From the NCBI RefSeq assembly GCF_014648695.1, contig NZ_BMRP01000052.1, forward strand, positions 1 through 42,515: a stretch of DNA of 42,515 nucleotides. The letters run 5' to 3'. The notes under the pieces were generated by a model, which ran no database searches, was not told the DNA's origin, and worked only from the letters and a program-made list of their open reading frames with translations. Position 1 is the first letter of the stretch; each line of letters begins with the position of its first letter. This stretch comes from Streptomyces albospinus (GTDB taxonomy: Bacteria; Actinomycetota; Actinomycetes; Streptomycetales; Streptomycetaceae). This document shows positions 16,246 to 24,912 of the stretch, piece after piece. The translations under genes were made by a program, and so were the position numbers.

Positions 16246-17025
16246 CCCGGGGCCACGCCGCGCGACGGTGATGATCTCCGGGCTCGCCGGCGTCAGCGGG
16301 CCGCGCTCCCAGTCCCCGTACCGCTCCGCAACCGCCAGCCCGGCCCCGGCCAGAAACCGCGCCAGCGCCTCCGCGCCGAGAAACCGCAGCGCGGCCTGAC
16401 GCACCTGCGGACCGGCCGGGCCCGGCCCGCTGAACGTCTCGGAGAACCGGACGAGATCCCCCTCCACCGGCAGGCGCACCTCGTGCGCGACCCGCACCGT
16501 GCGCCCGTCGGGGTGTGTCACCTCCACCGCCCGGTCCGGGGTCCACCGCTCCCACGGCCGGACCAGCGGATTCCGCGTCTCGAAGACGAACCGGCCACCC
16601 TCGCGCAGCGCACCCCGGACGGCGGCGAGCGCGCCGCGCAACGCCTCGTCCGTGGTGAGGCACTGAAAGGCGTGGCCGGTCATCACGACCAGGTCGAAGC
16701 CGCCGAGTCCATGGGCGCCGAGGGACTCCGCGTCGCCGGAGACCCATGCGATGCCGAGGTCCGTACGGCGCCGGGCCCGGGCCAGCATCGGGCCGGACGG
16801 GTCGATCCCGCAGAGGCGGCCGGTGTGCCCGGCCTCCCGGGCGCGGTGCAGCAGGGTGCCGGTACCGCAACCGACGTCGAGGACGGAGCCCGCGGCCATC
16901 ACCAGGCCGAGGGAGAAGTCGTTGTCCGGGCCCCAGGGGTTCAGGAGGTCGTACCACTCGCCGTGGTCGGGCGCTCCGTCCGCTCCGCCGTCCGCGCTCT
17001 TGGCCATCGCAGCAGCATGCGGCAC
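16225..17025 (-). CDS. class I SAM-dependent methyltransferase
   Basis: This 266-residue Rossmann-fold methyltransferase has motif I SVLDVGCGTG (residues 47-56), the acidic residue binding the SAM ribose in LCGIDPSGPML, and motif IV FDLVVMTGHAFQ. The substrate is not evident. GTG 17025 and ATG 17007 are both possible starts; neither has a strong ribosome site. It follows bioD with a 23-bp gap and the same direction, so it may be read from the bio operon, but it is not BioC by sequence (no convincing BioC features). Confidence 0.83.
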   Translation of the reverse strand: MPHAAAMAKSADGGADGAPDHGEWYDLLNPWGPDNDFSLGLVMAAGSVLDVGCGTGTLLHRAREAGHTGRLCGIDPSGPMLARARRRTDLGIAWVSGDAESLGAHGLGGFDLVVMTGHAFQCLTTDEALRGALAAVRGALREGGRFVFETRNPLVRPWERWTPDRAVEVTHPDGRTVRVAHEVRLPVEGDLVRFSETFSGPGPAGPQVRQAALRFLGAEALARFLAGAGLAVAERYGDWERGPLTPASPEIITVARRGPGSDRPGA

Positions 17026-17048
17026 AACTCGTCTGCGGTGCGAGCGGG

Positions 17049-17750
17049 TTACGCGGGCGTCCGGAACGCGCCCGAGCCGCCCAGTTCCGGGGCCAGCCAG
17101 CCGGGGGCCGCGGCTCGGAACGCGGTCGGGGCCAGGGTGCCGGAGCCCTCCGGGATCAGGCCGAGGAGGGGCGCGCCGGCGGCCTCCGGGAGGTCGGCGA
17201 GGTTGCAGCGGCAGGCGAGATCGGGCTCGGCGGGCCAGCTGCCGACGACGATGCCGGGGGAGTCGATGCCGTACGAGCGCAGTGCCATCGCTGTCAGCGC
17301 GGTGGTGTTGAGGGTGCCCAGACCGGCCTGGACGACCACGAGGACGGGGGCGCCCGCGAGGCGGGCGGCGTCGGCGAGGGTGTGGCCGTCCGCGTCGAAG
17401 CGGACCAGCAGTCCGCCGGCGCCCTCGACCAGGACCAGGTCGTGCGAGGCGTCCAGCTTCGCCGCGGCGTCGGCGATCTCCTGCGGGCCCACCGCCGGCA
17501 GACCGGCCCGCCGGGCGGCCGTCCCGGGTGCCAACGGCTCGGGGAAGCGGGCGAGTTCGGTGGTGGTGACCGGCCCGGCCAGCCGCTCGACCTCCGCCGC
17601 GTCGCCGGGTTCCTGGGCCGTGACACCGGTCTGGGCCGGCTTGAGCACGGCCACCGAGCGGCCCCGGCCGAGCGCCGCCGCGGCGATCGCGGCCGTGGTC
17701 ACGGTCTTGCCGATCTCGGTACCCGTGCCCGTGACGAACAGCACCGCCAT
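17049..17750 (-). CDS. bioD: dethiobiotin synthetase
   Basis: This 233-residue enzyme carries out the ATP-dependent carboxylation and ring closure of 7,8-diaminopelargonate to dethiobiotin. The P-loop GTGTEIGKT (residues 8-16) and the VEGAGGLLV motif are intact. The start ATG 17748-17750 is preceded by GGAGGCGCACC. The open frame further upstream encodes only a His/Pro run produced by a G-rich tract and is not part of the protein. It is last of the bioB-bioA-bioD genes. Confidence 0.95.
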   Translation of the reverse strand: MAVLFVTGTGTEIGKTVTTAAIAAAALGRGRSVAVLKPAQTGVTAQEPGDAAEVERLAGPVTTTELARFPEPLAPGTAARRAGLPAVGPQEIADAAAKLDASHDLVLVEGAGGLLVRFDADGHTLADAARLAGAPVLVVVQAGLGTLNTTALTAMALRSYGIDSPGIVVGSWPAEPDLACRCNLADLPEAAGAPLLGLIPEGSGTLAPTAFRAAAPGWLAPELGGSGAFRTPA

Positions 17751-17770
17751 GGTGCGCCTCCGAACTCCGT

Positions 17771-17832
17771 ACTGGTGGTGGGGATGGTGGGGGTGGTGAG
17801 GATGAGGGTCAGTGGTGGGGCGGAGGAGGGGC
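17771..17832. repeat. G-rich (GGTGG)n-like tract between bioA and bioD
   Basis: The plus strand has repeated GGTGGTGGGG, GGTGGGGGTGG and GGTGGGGCGG blocks with no cytosine for long stretches, unlike the flanking genes. Several G-runs of 3-5 could fold as a quadruplex on the plus strand; the bio mRNA would be C-rich here. Confidence 0.5.
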
Positions 17833-17856
17833 AACTCTCCCGCCCCCGACGGAGGT

Positions 17857-19170
17857 TCAGCCCTCGCGGGCCGCCGCGCAGACCGCGGCGCAGATCCGTG
17901 CCACGTCCTCGTCGCCGGTGATGTACGGCGGCATCGTGTAGATCAGGTCCCGGAACGGGCGCAGCCAGACGCCCTCCCGGACCGCGGCACGGGTCGCCGC
18001 CGCCATGTCGACCGCATGGTCGAGCTGGACGACGCCGATCGCGCCCAGCACCCGGACGTCGCGGACCCCGGCGATGCCCCGGGCCGCCGCGAGCCCGTCC
18101 CGCAGGCCGGCTTCGATGCGTCCGACCTGCTGCGCCCAGTCCTGGGACAGCAGCAGCTCGATGGAGGCGTCCGCGACGGCGGCGGCCAGCGGATTGCCCA
18201 TGAAGGTGGGGCCGTGCGCCAGCACCGGCAGCTCGCCGCGGGAGATGCCGTCGGCGATCTCCGCGGTGCACAGCGTCGCCGCGAGCGTCAGATATCCGCC
18301 GGTCAGCGCCTTGCCCACGCACATCACGTCCGGGGCCACGCCGGCGTGCCCGGCGGCGAAGAGCGCGCCGGTACGGCCGAAGCCGGTGGCGATCTCGTCG
18401 AAGACCAGCAGCACGCCATGGGCGTCGCAGGCTTCCCGCAGCACCCGCAGATAGCCGGGGGAGTGGAAGGACATCCCGCCCGCGCCCTGCACCACCGGCT
18501 CGACGATCACCGCGGCCAGCTCCTCGGCGTGCCGGGCGATCAGCTCGCGCAGATGGTCCGCGTAGCCGTCGTCCGGCGCGGCGTCGAAACCGGCCGGCGG
18601 CGCGTCCGCGAAGATCTGCCGCGGGAGCACGCCCTGCCACAACTCGTGCATCCCGCCGTCCGGATCGCAGACGGACATCGGCTGCCAGGTGTCGCCGTGG
18701 TACCCCCCGCGCCAGGTCAGCAGCCGCTGCTTACGGGGCTTGCCGAGCGAGCGCCAGTACTGGAGGCACATCTTGACCGCGACCTCGACCGACACCGAAC
18801 CGGAGTCGGCGAGGAAGACGTGCCGCAGCGGCTCCGGGGTGATGTCGACCAGCCGCTTGGCCAGCCGCACGGCGGGCTCATGGGTGAGCCCGCCGAACAT
18901 CACATGGCTCATCCGGGACAGCTGGCCGCGGGCGGCGTCGTTGAGCACCGGGTGGTTGTACCCGTGCACCGCCGACCACCACGACGCCATGCCGTCCACC
19001 AACTCCGTCCGGCCTTCCGCGGGCCGGGCCAGCCGCAGCCGGACGCCGGAGGCCGACTCGACCAGCAGCGGCTCGCTCCGGCCGGGCATCGGCCCGTACG
19101 GGTGCCAGACGTGCTGCCGGTCGAGCGCGAGCAGTTCCTCCGGAGGGAGCGGGGTGCGCGGCTCAGGCAT
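17857..19170 (-). CDS. bioA: adenosylmethionine-8-amino-7-oxononanoate aminotransferase
   Basis: BioA transfers an amino group from SAM to KAPA to give DAPA, using PLP. The 437 residues include FDEIATGFGRTG (Asp258), the PLP lysine in VGKALTGGY (Lys287), and the substrate-side SWWSAVHGYNHP region (about 63-74) typical of BioA. The start ATG 19168-19170 overlaps the bioB stop by 8 bp, so translation is coupled. All three visible functional motifs are complete. Confidence 0.96.
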   Translation of the reverse strand: MPEPRTPLPPEELLALDRQHVWHPYGPMPGRSEPLLVESASGVRLRLARPAEGRTELVDGMASWWSAVHGYNHPVLNDAARGQLSRMSHVMFGGLTHEPAVRLAKRLVDITPEPLRHVFLADSGSVSVEVAVKMCLQYWRSLGKPRKQRLLTWRGGYHGDTWQPMSVCDPDGGMHELWQGVLPRQIFADAPPAGFDAAPDDGYADHLRELIARHAEELAAVIVEPVVQGAGGMSFHSPGYLRVLREACDAHGVLLVFDEIATGFGRTGALFAAGHAGVAPDVMCVGKALTGGYLTLAATLCTAEIADGISRGELPVLAHGPTFMGNPLAAAVADASIELLLSQDWAQQVGRIEAGLRDGLAAARGIAGVRDVRVLGAIGVVQLDHAVDMAAATRAAVREGVWLRPFRDLIYTMPPYITGDEDVARICAAVCAAAREG

Positions 19171-20329
19171 TGGGCGGCAGATCGGTGCCGGCGCCGCGGC
19201 GGCGCACCGCGACCAGGTCGCGCCGGCTCTCCTCGGCGGGCGCCGGGACGCCGGCGGTCTCCGCCGTACCGGACACGGCTTCCTCCGCTGCCTCTGCCTC
19301 TGCCTCTGCCGCCGGCCCGCCGCACGTGCGGTGTTCCGGCAGCGTCATGGTGTCCGTACCCTCCACCTCGAAGCCGGCGTCCGCGATCATCGCCAGATCG
19401 TCCTTGCCGGCCTGGCCCTCGCTGGTCAGGTAGTCGCCGAGGAAGATGGAGTTGACCAGATGGAGGGCGAGCGGCTGCATGCTCCGCAGGTGCACTTCCC
19501 GGCCGCCGGCCAGCCGCACCTCCACGTCCGGGCAGACGAACCGGACCATCGCGAGGATGCGCAGGCAGCGCTGCGGAGTGAGGTTCCACTCCTTGGCCAG
19601 CGGCGTGCCCTCGAACGGGATCAGGAAGTTGACCGGCACCGAGTCGGGGTCCAGCTCGCGCAGCGCGAAGACCACGTCCACCAGATCGGCGTCGGACTCG
19701 CCCATACCGGCGATCAGCCCGGAGCACGCGGACATGCCCGCCGCCTGGGCCTGCTGGACGGTGTCCACCCGGTCCGAGAAGTCGTGTGTGGTGCAGATGT
19801 CGCCGTAAGTGGCTTCCGAGGTGTTGAGGTTGTGGTTGTACGCGTCGGCGCCCGCCGTGCGCAGCCGCTCCGCCTGGCCCTCGCTGAGCAGCCCCAGGCA
19901 GGCGCACACCTCCACGCCCTCGTTCTGCTCCTTGATGGCGGAGATGGTCTCCGAGACCCGCGCCACGTCCTTGTCCGTGGGGCCCCGGCCGCTGGCGACC
20001 AGGCAGACCCGCTTGGCGCCGCCGGCCACCCCGGCCGCGGCGGCCTTGGAGGCCTCATCGGGCTTGAGCCAGGTGTACTTGAGGATCTCGGCCTTCGACC
20101 CCAGCCGCTGGGAGCAGTACGAGCAGTCCTCCGGGCACAGGCCCGACTTGAGGTTGACGAGGTAGTTCAGCTTGACCCGCCGCCCGAACCACTGGCGGCG
20201 CACCTTCCCGGCCGCGGCCACCACGTCGAGCAGTTCGTCATCGGATGTCGCCAGTACGGCGAGCGCCTCTTCGCGGGTCGGCACCTCGCGCCGCAGTCCC
20301 TTGTCCACCAATGCGTTCAGCAGGTCCAT
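19163..20329 (-). CDS. bioB: biotin synthase
   Basis: BioB is a radical-SAM enzyme that inserts sulfur into dethiobiotin. The CxxxCxxC cluster motif is Cys65, Cys69 and Cys72 (LCPEDCSYC). Downstream conserved segments such as YNHNLNTSEATYGDICTTHD and FLIPFEGTPL are present. The enzyme body ends near residue 335. A further ~50-residue Ala/Glu-rich tail follows, partly encoded by a TCTGCC simple repeat (about 19285-19312), giving 388 residues against roughly 320-350 usually. The start ATG 20327-20329 has AGGA upstream. It is first of bioB-bioA-bioD and divergent from bioF. Confidence 0.96.
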   Translation of the reverse strand: MDLLNALVDKGLRREVPTREEALAVLATSDDELLDVVAAAGKVRRQWFGRRVKLNYLVNLKSGLCPEDCSYCSQRLGSKAEILKYTWLKPDEASKAAAAGVAGGAKRVCLVASGRGPTDKDVARVSETISAIKEQNEGVEVCACLGLLSEGQAERLRTAGADAYNHNLNTSEATYGDICTTHDFSDRVDTVQQAQAAGMSACSGLIAGMGESDADLVDVVFALRELDPDSVPVNFLIPFEGTPLAKEWNLTPQRCLRILAMVRFVCPDVEVRLAGGREVHLRSMQPLALHLVNSIFLGDYLTSEGQAGKDDLAMIADAGFEVEGTDTMTLPEHRTCGGPAAEAEAEAAEEAVSGTAETAGVPAPAEESRRDLVAVRRRGAGTDLPPNA

Positions 20330-20396
20330 GGCGTTGATCCTGGCGTACGCCCCGCCTCCCGGCCAAGGAGGATTCCCACAATGCGCGCCGATCGGG

Positions 20397-20414
20397 GTGT
20401 GTGTATCACCACAC
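20397..20414. promoter_or_regulatory. dyad in the bioB/bioF divergent promoter
   Basis: GTGTG (20397-20401) and CACAC (20410-20414) are symmetric around an 8-bp centre, midway between the divergent bioB and bioF starts. It does not match the BioQ site I remember (TGAAC-N3-GTTCA type), so the regulator is unidentified. Confidence 0.35.
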
Positions 20415-20509
20415 TGTCTCCCCGCAGAACGACCGCTAACGTCTATCGACAGCCCACAATCACGGCCGATATGAAGCCCGCTTTCGAGGCCGCCGGACGA
20501 AGGACGCCG

Positions 20510-21724
20510 ATGCCGCACGACCCCGCCCCGTCGCTGCTGTACGACACCCCGCCCGCGACGCCCGCCGCGGCCCCTCGGCCGGCCTCCGGCGCGGCCTTCG
20601 ACTGGATCGACACCGCACGCGCCGAACGCCACCGCGCCGGTCTCGTCCGGACACTGCGGCCCCGCCCCGCCGACTCCCCGCTGCTCGACCTGGCGAGCAA
20701 CGACTACCTGGGACTTGCCCGGCACCCCGAGGTCGCCCACGGCGCGGCCGAGGCCGCCCACCGCTGGGGCGCCGGCGCCACCGGCTCCCGGCTGGTCACC
20801 GGCAGTACCGAACTCCATGCCCAACTGGAACGCGCACTCGCCGAGTTCTGCGGCTTCGAGGCGGCGCTGGTGCTGTCCTCCGGCTACGCCGCCAACCTCG
20901 CCGCGGTCACCGCGCTCACCGCCCGCGGCACCCTGGTCGTCTCCGACGCGGGCAACCACGCCTCCCTCATCGACGGCTGCCGGCTCTCCAGGGCCCGCAC
21001 CGAAGTGGCCCCGCACGCCGACCCGGAGGCCGTGCGCGCCGCGCTGACCGGTCACGACGGCCGGGCGCTCGCGGTGACCGACTCGGTCTTCTCCGTCGAC
21101 GGCGACGCCGCCCCGCTGCCCGCACTCGCCGACGCCTGCCGGTCCCGGGGCGCGGCCCTCCTGGTCGACGACGCGCACGGGCTGGGCGTGCTGGGCGACG
21201 GGGGCAGCGGCGCACTGCGGGCCGCCGGACTCGCCGGGGACGCCGATGTGGTGACCACCGTGACGCTCTCCAAGTCGCTGGGCTCCCAGGGCGGTGCGGT
21301 GCTGGGCCCGGCCCGGGTCATCGAGCATCTGGTCAACACCGCCCGGACGTTCATCTTCGACACCGGCCTCGCGCCGGCCGCGGCCGGCGGCGCGCTCGCC
21401 GCGCTGCGGCTGCTCCAGCGTGAACCGCAACGCGCCGCACGGGCCCGGCAGGTGGCGCGGGAACTGCATGCCCGGCTCACCGCGGCGGGCCTGGCGGCGG
21501 TCCGCCCGGATGCCGCGGTGGTCTCCGTACGCGCCCCCTCCCCGGAAGCCGCGGTGCGCTGGGCCGCCGACTGCCGTGCGGCCGGGCTCGTCGCCGGCTG
21601 CTTCCGGCCGCCGTCCGTGCCCGACGGCATCTCCCGGCTGCGGCTGACCGCCCGGGCGGATCTGACGGATGACCAGATCGCCGCGGCGGTGGACACGATC
21701 GTGGCCACCGCGCCGCAGGTCTGA
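20510..21724 (+). CDS. bioF: 8-amino-7-oxononanoate synthase
   Basis: BioF condenses pimeloyl thioester with L-alanine to give KAPA, the first dedicated ring-precursor step, using PLP. The 404 residues carry GSRLVTGSTELH (about 92-103), DDAHGLGVLG (Asp221/His223 region) and the PLP lysine in TLSKSLGSQGG (Lys255). ATG 20510 has GAAGGA 8 bp upstream; ATG 20471 is possible but has no site. It faces away from bioBAD, sharing one control region. Confidence 0.95.
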   Translation: MPHDPAPSLLYDTPPATPAAAPRPASGAAFDWIDTARAERHRAGLVRTLRPRPADSPLLDLASNDYLGLARHPEVAHGAAEAAHRWGAGATGSRLVTGSTELHAQLERALAEFCGFEAALVLSSGYAANLAAVTALTARGTLVVSDAGNHASLIDGCRLSRARTEVAPHADPEAVRAALTGHDGRALAVTDSVFSVDGDAAPLPALADACRSRGAALLVDDAHGLGVLGDGGSGALRAAGLAGDADVVTTVTLSKSLGSQGGAVLGPARVIEHLVNTARTFIFDTGLAPAAAGGALAALRLLQREPQRAARARQVARELHARLTAAGLAAVRPDAAVVSVRAPSPEAAVRWAADCRAAGLVAGCFRPPSVPDGISRLRLTARADLTDDQIAAAVDTIVATAPQV

Positions 21725-21728
21725 GCGG

Positions 21729-21771
21729 TCCGGGCGGCGGTCCGGCGCCGTACGCGGCACCGCTGCCCGGA
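21729..21771 (+). terminator. long GC hairpin after bioF
   Basis: TCCGGGCGGCGGT (21729-21741) pairs with ACCGCTGCCCGGA (21759-21771), 13 bp with one G-U wobble, directly after the bioF stop. The loop can fold further. Confidence 0.6.
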
Positions 21772-21825
21772 CGGACGAACCACCGTCACGAACGCCTCGT
21801 TTGCCCCAAATACGGTCTCTCGTAG

Positions 21826-21868
21826 CAGAGTTCACCGCATCGGGCGATAGAACAGCGATAGAACTCTG
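21826..21868. promoter_or_regulatory. direct and inverted repeats upstream of the HATPase gene
   Basis: GCGATAGAAC occurs at 21844-21853 and 21855-21864, one helical turn apart. CAGAGTTC (21826-21833) is inverted as GAACTCTG (21861-21868). The area is A/T-rich for this genome, and TATATC follows at about 21869-21875. It probably holds the promoter and regulator site for the gene at 22016. Confidence 0.45.
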
Positions 21869-22015
21869 TATATCTTGGGCGATCGTCCACCACACCGGCA
21901 GCATGGGTGGCAGTCTGGCGCACAGTACACATCCGAGGCCGTCGGCGTCCCGACCGGCATCTCGGCTTCCCGGCGGGCCGGAGCCGAGCCTCGGTGGGAA
22001 AGGGACGGCGTCGCC

Positions 22016-22444
22016 ATGGCAGACCACCAGGAATCCACCCTCACCCTGCCGAGCCACCCAGCCTCGGTCTCCACTGCCCGCAGACACGTGCTGGACGTCC
22101 TCACCCAGTGGGGCCTTCCCGATACCTCCGACACCGCCGACTCCGTCCGGCTGATCGTCTCCGAACTCGCCACCAACGCCGTCCAGCACACCTTCGGCCA
22201 GTCCCCGACCTTCACCGTCGAGCTGCGGCTGGACCGCGACGAACTGCTGTGCATCGGCGTCACCGACAGCCATCCCCGCTGGCCGCGCCGGCTGCCCGCC
22301 GCCGTCCAGCAGGACAACGGCCGGGGACTGGTCATCATCCGCTGCCTGGCCGCGGAACACGGCGGCCGGCTCTCCGTCGAGCCGACCGACACCGGCGGCA
22401 AGACCGTCTGGATCGCGATGCCGTGGACGGTGGCGGTGCCCTGA
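22016..22444 (+). CDS. anti-sigma-factor-like ATP-binding protein (HATPase_c)
   Basis: This 142-residue GHKL-fold ATPase is of the RsbW/SpoIIAB type that abounds in Streptomyces. The N-box is SELATNAVQHTF (about residues 48-59) and the G-box is DNGRGLVIIRCLAAEHGGRL (about 100-119). Such proteins bind sigma factors or anti-anti-sigma factors and may phosphorylate them. The start ATG 22016 has AAAGGGA upstream. It stands alone after bioF. Two SpoIIE-type phosphatases elsewhere in the window could act in the same partner-switching network, but no direct link is visible. Confidence 0.85.
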   Translation: MADHQESTLTLPSHPASVSTARRHVLDVLTQWGLPDTSDTADSVRLIVSELATNAVQHTFGQSPTFTVELRLDRDELLCIGVTDSHPRWPRRLPAAVQQDNGRGLVIIRCLAAEHGGRLSVEPTDTGGKTVWIAMPWTVAVP

Positions 22445-22472
22445 ACCCGCCCCGGCCGGCGGTGGTCGACCG

Positions 22473-23402
22473 TCATGGCGCCGAGGCGCCGCGAGCCGGG
22501 TGGCCGGTGAAGGCACCGCGCAGCAGCGCGCGCAGGGTGTCCGCCGCCGGGGTCCCGCCACCGGGGCGATAGGCCACCGAGATCCGGCGGCGCAGCTCCG
22601 GCGGCTCCAAGTGGCGGATGCCCAGCGGCGTCACCGAGCCGGCCGCCATCATCTCCGGGACCACCGCCACCCCGAGCCCCGCGCTCACCAGCGCGCACAC
22701 CACCGCATAGTCCGGCGACTCGCAGCGCACCGCGACACTCGCCCCGGCGGCGGCCAACGCCGCTTCCACCGCACGCCGGTTGGGGTCGGCCGGGGCCGTG
22801 CTCACCAGCGGCTGCCCGGCCAACTCCGCGAGCGGCAGCCGCCCGGAACCCGCCGACAGGGCATGGCCGGGCGCGGTGACCAGCACCAACTCCTCGGTCA
22901 GCAGCGGTTCCAGCCGCACCCCGTCCGGCGGTGGCATCGCCTCGCCCGGCACATACTCATGCGTCAGCGCCAGATCGACCTCGCCGACCGCCACCGCTTC
23001 CGTGCCCTCAGGGGGTACGTACTCCGTCACGCTCAGCTCCACGTCCGGGTGGGCGCGCCGGAACGAGCTGAGCGCGGGCGGCAGCAGATGCGTACCGGCG
23101 GTCATGAACGTGCCGATCCGCAGTCGGCCGCCGGAGAGCCCGGCCAACCGGGACAGCTCGTGCCGCGCCTGATCCAGCTCGTCGAGCACCCGGCGGGCCC
23201 GGACCAGCAGCAGCTCGCCGGCCGCGGTCAGCCGGGCCCCGCGGTGGTGGCGCACCAGCAGCGCCGCCCCGGTCTCGCGCTCCAGCTTGGCGAGCTGCTG
23301 GGAGAGCGCGGGCGCCGTGTAGCCGAGCCGGGCCGCGGCCCGGGTGATCGAACCGGCCTCCGCGACCGCTACCAGAGCGGCCAGCCGCGTGGGGTCGAAC
23401 AT
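22473..23402 (-). CDS. LysR-family transcriptional regulator, divergent from lysE
   Basis: This 309-residue LysR protein has its winged helix at residues 3-60 (SITRAAARLGYTAPALSQQL) and an effector domain with the PBP2 fold (about 90-290). The start ATG 23400-23402 has AGAGG 9 bp upstream; a longer frame to 23438 has no support. It is divergent, 72 bp away, from a LysE-type exporter. This is the usual arrangement of a LysG/ArgP-like regulator and its target, so the likely role is to sense an amino acid and switch on export. Confidence 0.88.
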   Translation of the reverse strand: MFDPTRLAALVAVAEAGSITRAAARLGYTAPALSQQLAKLERETGAALLVRHHRGARLTAAGELLLVRARRVLDELDQARHELSRLAGLSGGRLRIGTFMTAGTHLLPPALSSFRRAHPDVELSVTEYVPPEGTEAVAVGEVDLALTHEYVPGEAMPPPDGVRLEPLLTEELVLVTAPGHALSAGSGRLPLAELAGQPLVSTAPADPNRRAVEAALAAAGASVAVRCESPDYAVVCALVSAGLGVAVVPEMMAAGSVTPLGIRHLEPPELRRRISVAYRPGGGTPAADTLRALLRGAFTGHPARGASAP

Positions 23403-23474
23403 TAAGAACCTCTTTGGGCTCACATAGAAGATTGCCAATACCTATTAAAGGCTCAGGTCGGTGACGATGGCCTC

Positions 23475-24134
23475 ATGGACGGACAGCTGATCACCTTCAC
23501 CGGAGTCGCCGCGGGCATGGTCACCCTGCCGGGCGCGGACTTCGCGGTCGTGGTGCGCAATGCCCTCGACTCGCGCCGCGCGGGGGTGGCGACCGCCGTC
23601 GGCGTCGCGGGCGGGCTGCTGGTGCACACCGCACTGGCGGCGGCCGGCCTGGCGGCGGTGCTGGTGGCCGTGCCCGCACTCTTCGGCGCCGTCCAACTCC
23701 TGGGCGGTGCCTACCTGTTGTACCTGGGCATTCGCGCGCTGACGGCGGTCCTGCGCCGCCCGGCCGCACCCGCGGCCGTACCCCCGGCTGTCCCCGCGGC
23801 CGTCCTCGCCGGGCCCGCGCCCGGCCCCGGCGCCCTGCGGATGCTCCGCCAGGGCTTTCTGACCAATGCGCTCAATCCCAAGGCCCCCGTTCTCTTCCTC
23901 AGCCTGCTGCCGCAGTTCGTACCGGCGGGCGCGCCGGCGCTGCCCCGGACGCTGCTGCTGGCCGCGATGGTCGTGGCCATGGCGCTGGTGTGGTTCCCCG
24001 CCGTCGCCCTGCTCGTCGACCGGCTGGGCACCTGGCTGCGCCGCCCGCTCGTGGCCCGCGCCCTCCAGGCCACCACCGGCGCTCTGCTCACCGTCCTGGG
24101 CGGCATCCTGCTCGTCGAGCTCGTCGTCGCCTGA
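23475..24134 (+). CDS. LysE/RhtB-family amino acid exporter
   Basis: This 219-residue membrane protein has about six helices. The family opening is visible (GVAAGMVTLPGADFAVVVRN, where most members have TPGPD), as is QGFLTNALNPKAPVLFLSLLPQF (about residues 125-147). A Pro/Ala-rich cytosolic loop splits the halves. The start is ATG 23475. The intergenic ATTGCCAAT at about 23430-23438 is a candidate LysR half-site. Its 3' end overlaps the convergent GNAT-like gene by 47 bp. Substrate amino acid unknown. Confidence 0.87.
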   Translation: MDGQLITFTGVAAGMVTLPGADFAVVVRNALDSRRAGVATAVGVAGGLLVHTALAAAGLAAVLVAVPALFGAVQLLGGAYLLYLGIRALTAVLRRPAAPAAVPPAVPAAVLAGPAPGPGALRMLRQGFLTNALNPKAPVLFLSLLPQFVPAGAPALPRTLLLAAMVVAMALVWFPAVALLVDRLGTWLRRPLVARALQATTGALLTVLGGILLVELVVA

Positions 24135-24855
24135 GCACCCTGGCGCCGCTCGTCACAGGCCCGTCTGCCCCGCCCTTCGGGCGACGACGGGAATGCGGCG
24201 ACCGGCCCTGGCCGCGCGCTCCGTGCGGCACCAGCAGCGCCTCCGCCCCCACCGGCCGGAAGCCCGCCGCCAGCAATGCGCGCACACTGCGCGCATTGCC
24301 CGGGGCCACCTGCGCCCACAGCAACTCGCCCGCCGGCACCAGATGCCGGGCGGCCCGCACCAGCTCCCGGCCGAGTCCGCGGCCCTGGGCGTCGTCGGCC
24401 ACCTCGACGGCCACTTCCCATCGGCCGCCGACACCGCGGCCCATGACCAGCGTCCCGCCGCCTGCGGTCGTCCAGGCCCGCACGGCGTCACGGTGCCGCA
24501 GGGCCCGGACTATTCGGGGGTGGCCGCGGTCCACTGTCTCCGTCAGCTCCAACGGCGGCCGGCCGGGGAGCGCCTCGGCGACCGTGAGCATGTCGATGTT
24601 GTTGACCTCGCGGCCCGCCTGCTCGCCCAGCGCGGCCAGGAACGGCGGGCAGAGCGGCGCGGAGAGGTCCCCGGGCCGTATCCGCTCGCGCACCCAGGAC
24701 TCCGTCACATCGGCGAACACCACGGCATGGGCCGTGAAGGACACCACTCCCACATCGCGCGGGGAGGGCGGCGGCAGCACCGTCACCGAACCGTCGGCGG
24801 GCGGATAGCTTCCGCGGGCCGCGGCCGTCAGCAGTGCGGTCAGTTCCGAGATCAC
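24088..24855 (-). CDS. GNAT-like acetyltransferase, two-part protein
   Basis: This 255-residue protein has a unique N-terminal half (residues 1-135) and a C-terminal half with a GNAT acetyl-CoA loop (VADDAQGRGLGRELVRAARHL, about 153-172, followed by GNARSVRALLAAGFRPVG). The last ~35 residues are Arg/Gly-rich and overlap lysE. The start is ATG 24853-24855. This resembles a common Streptomyces family annotated as N-acetyltransferase or hypothetical. Substrate unknown. Confidence 0.75.
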   Translation of the reverse strand: MISELTALLTAAARGSYPPADGSVTVLPPPSPRDVGVVSFTAHAVVFADVTESWVRERIRPGDLSAPLCPPFLAALGEQAGREVNNIDMLTVAEALPGRPPLELTETVDRGHPRIVRALRHRDAVRAWTTAGGGTLVMGRGVGGRWEVAVEVADDAQGRGLGRELVRAARHLVPAGELLWAQVAPGNARSVRALLAAGFRPVGAEALLVPHGARGQGRSPHSRRRPKGGADGPVTSGARVLRRRRARRAGCRPGR

Positions 24856-24912
24856 CTCGCCAAATTACCCGGGGCCACTGACAATTGACCGGGCATAAGG
24901 CGTCGCCGCAGC

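Noticed and set aside
17751..17834. His/Pro-rich N-terminal extension of BioD
   Set aside because: Encoded by the G-rich tract; the ATG at 17748-17750 has a good ribosome site and aligns with the P-loop position of the family.
19163..22561. Very long minus-strand open frame (over 1100 codons) through bioF
   Set aside because: Only the bioB part (to 20329) has family similarity and a start. The rest is the antisense shadow of bioF and the HATPase gene, caused by high G/C.
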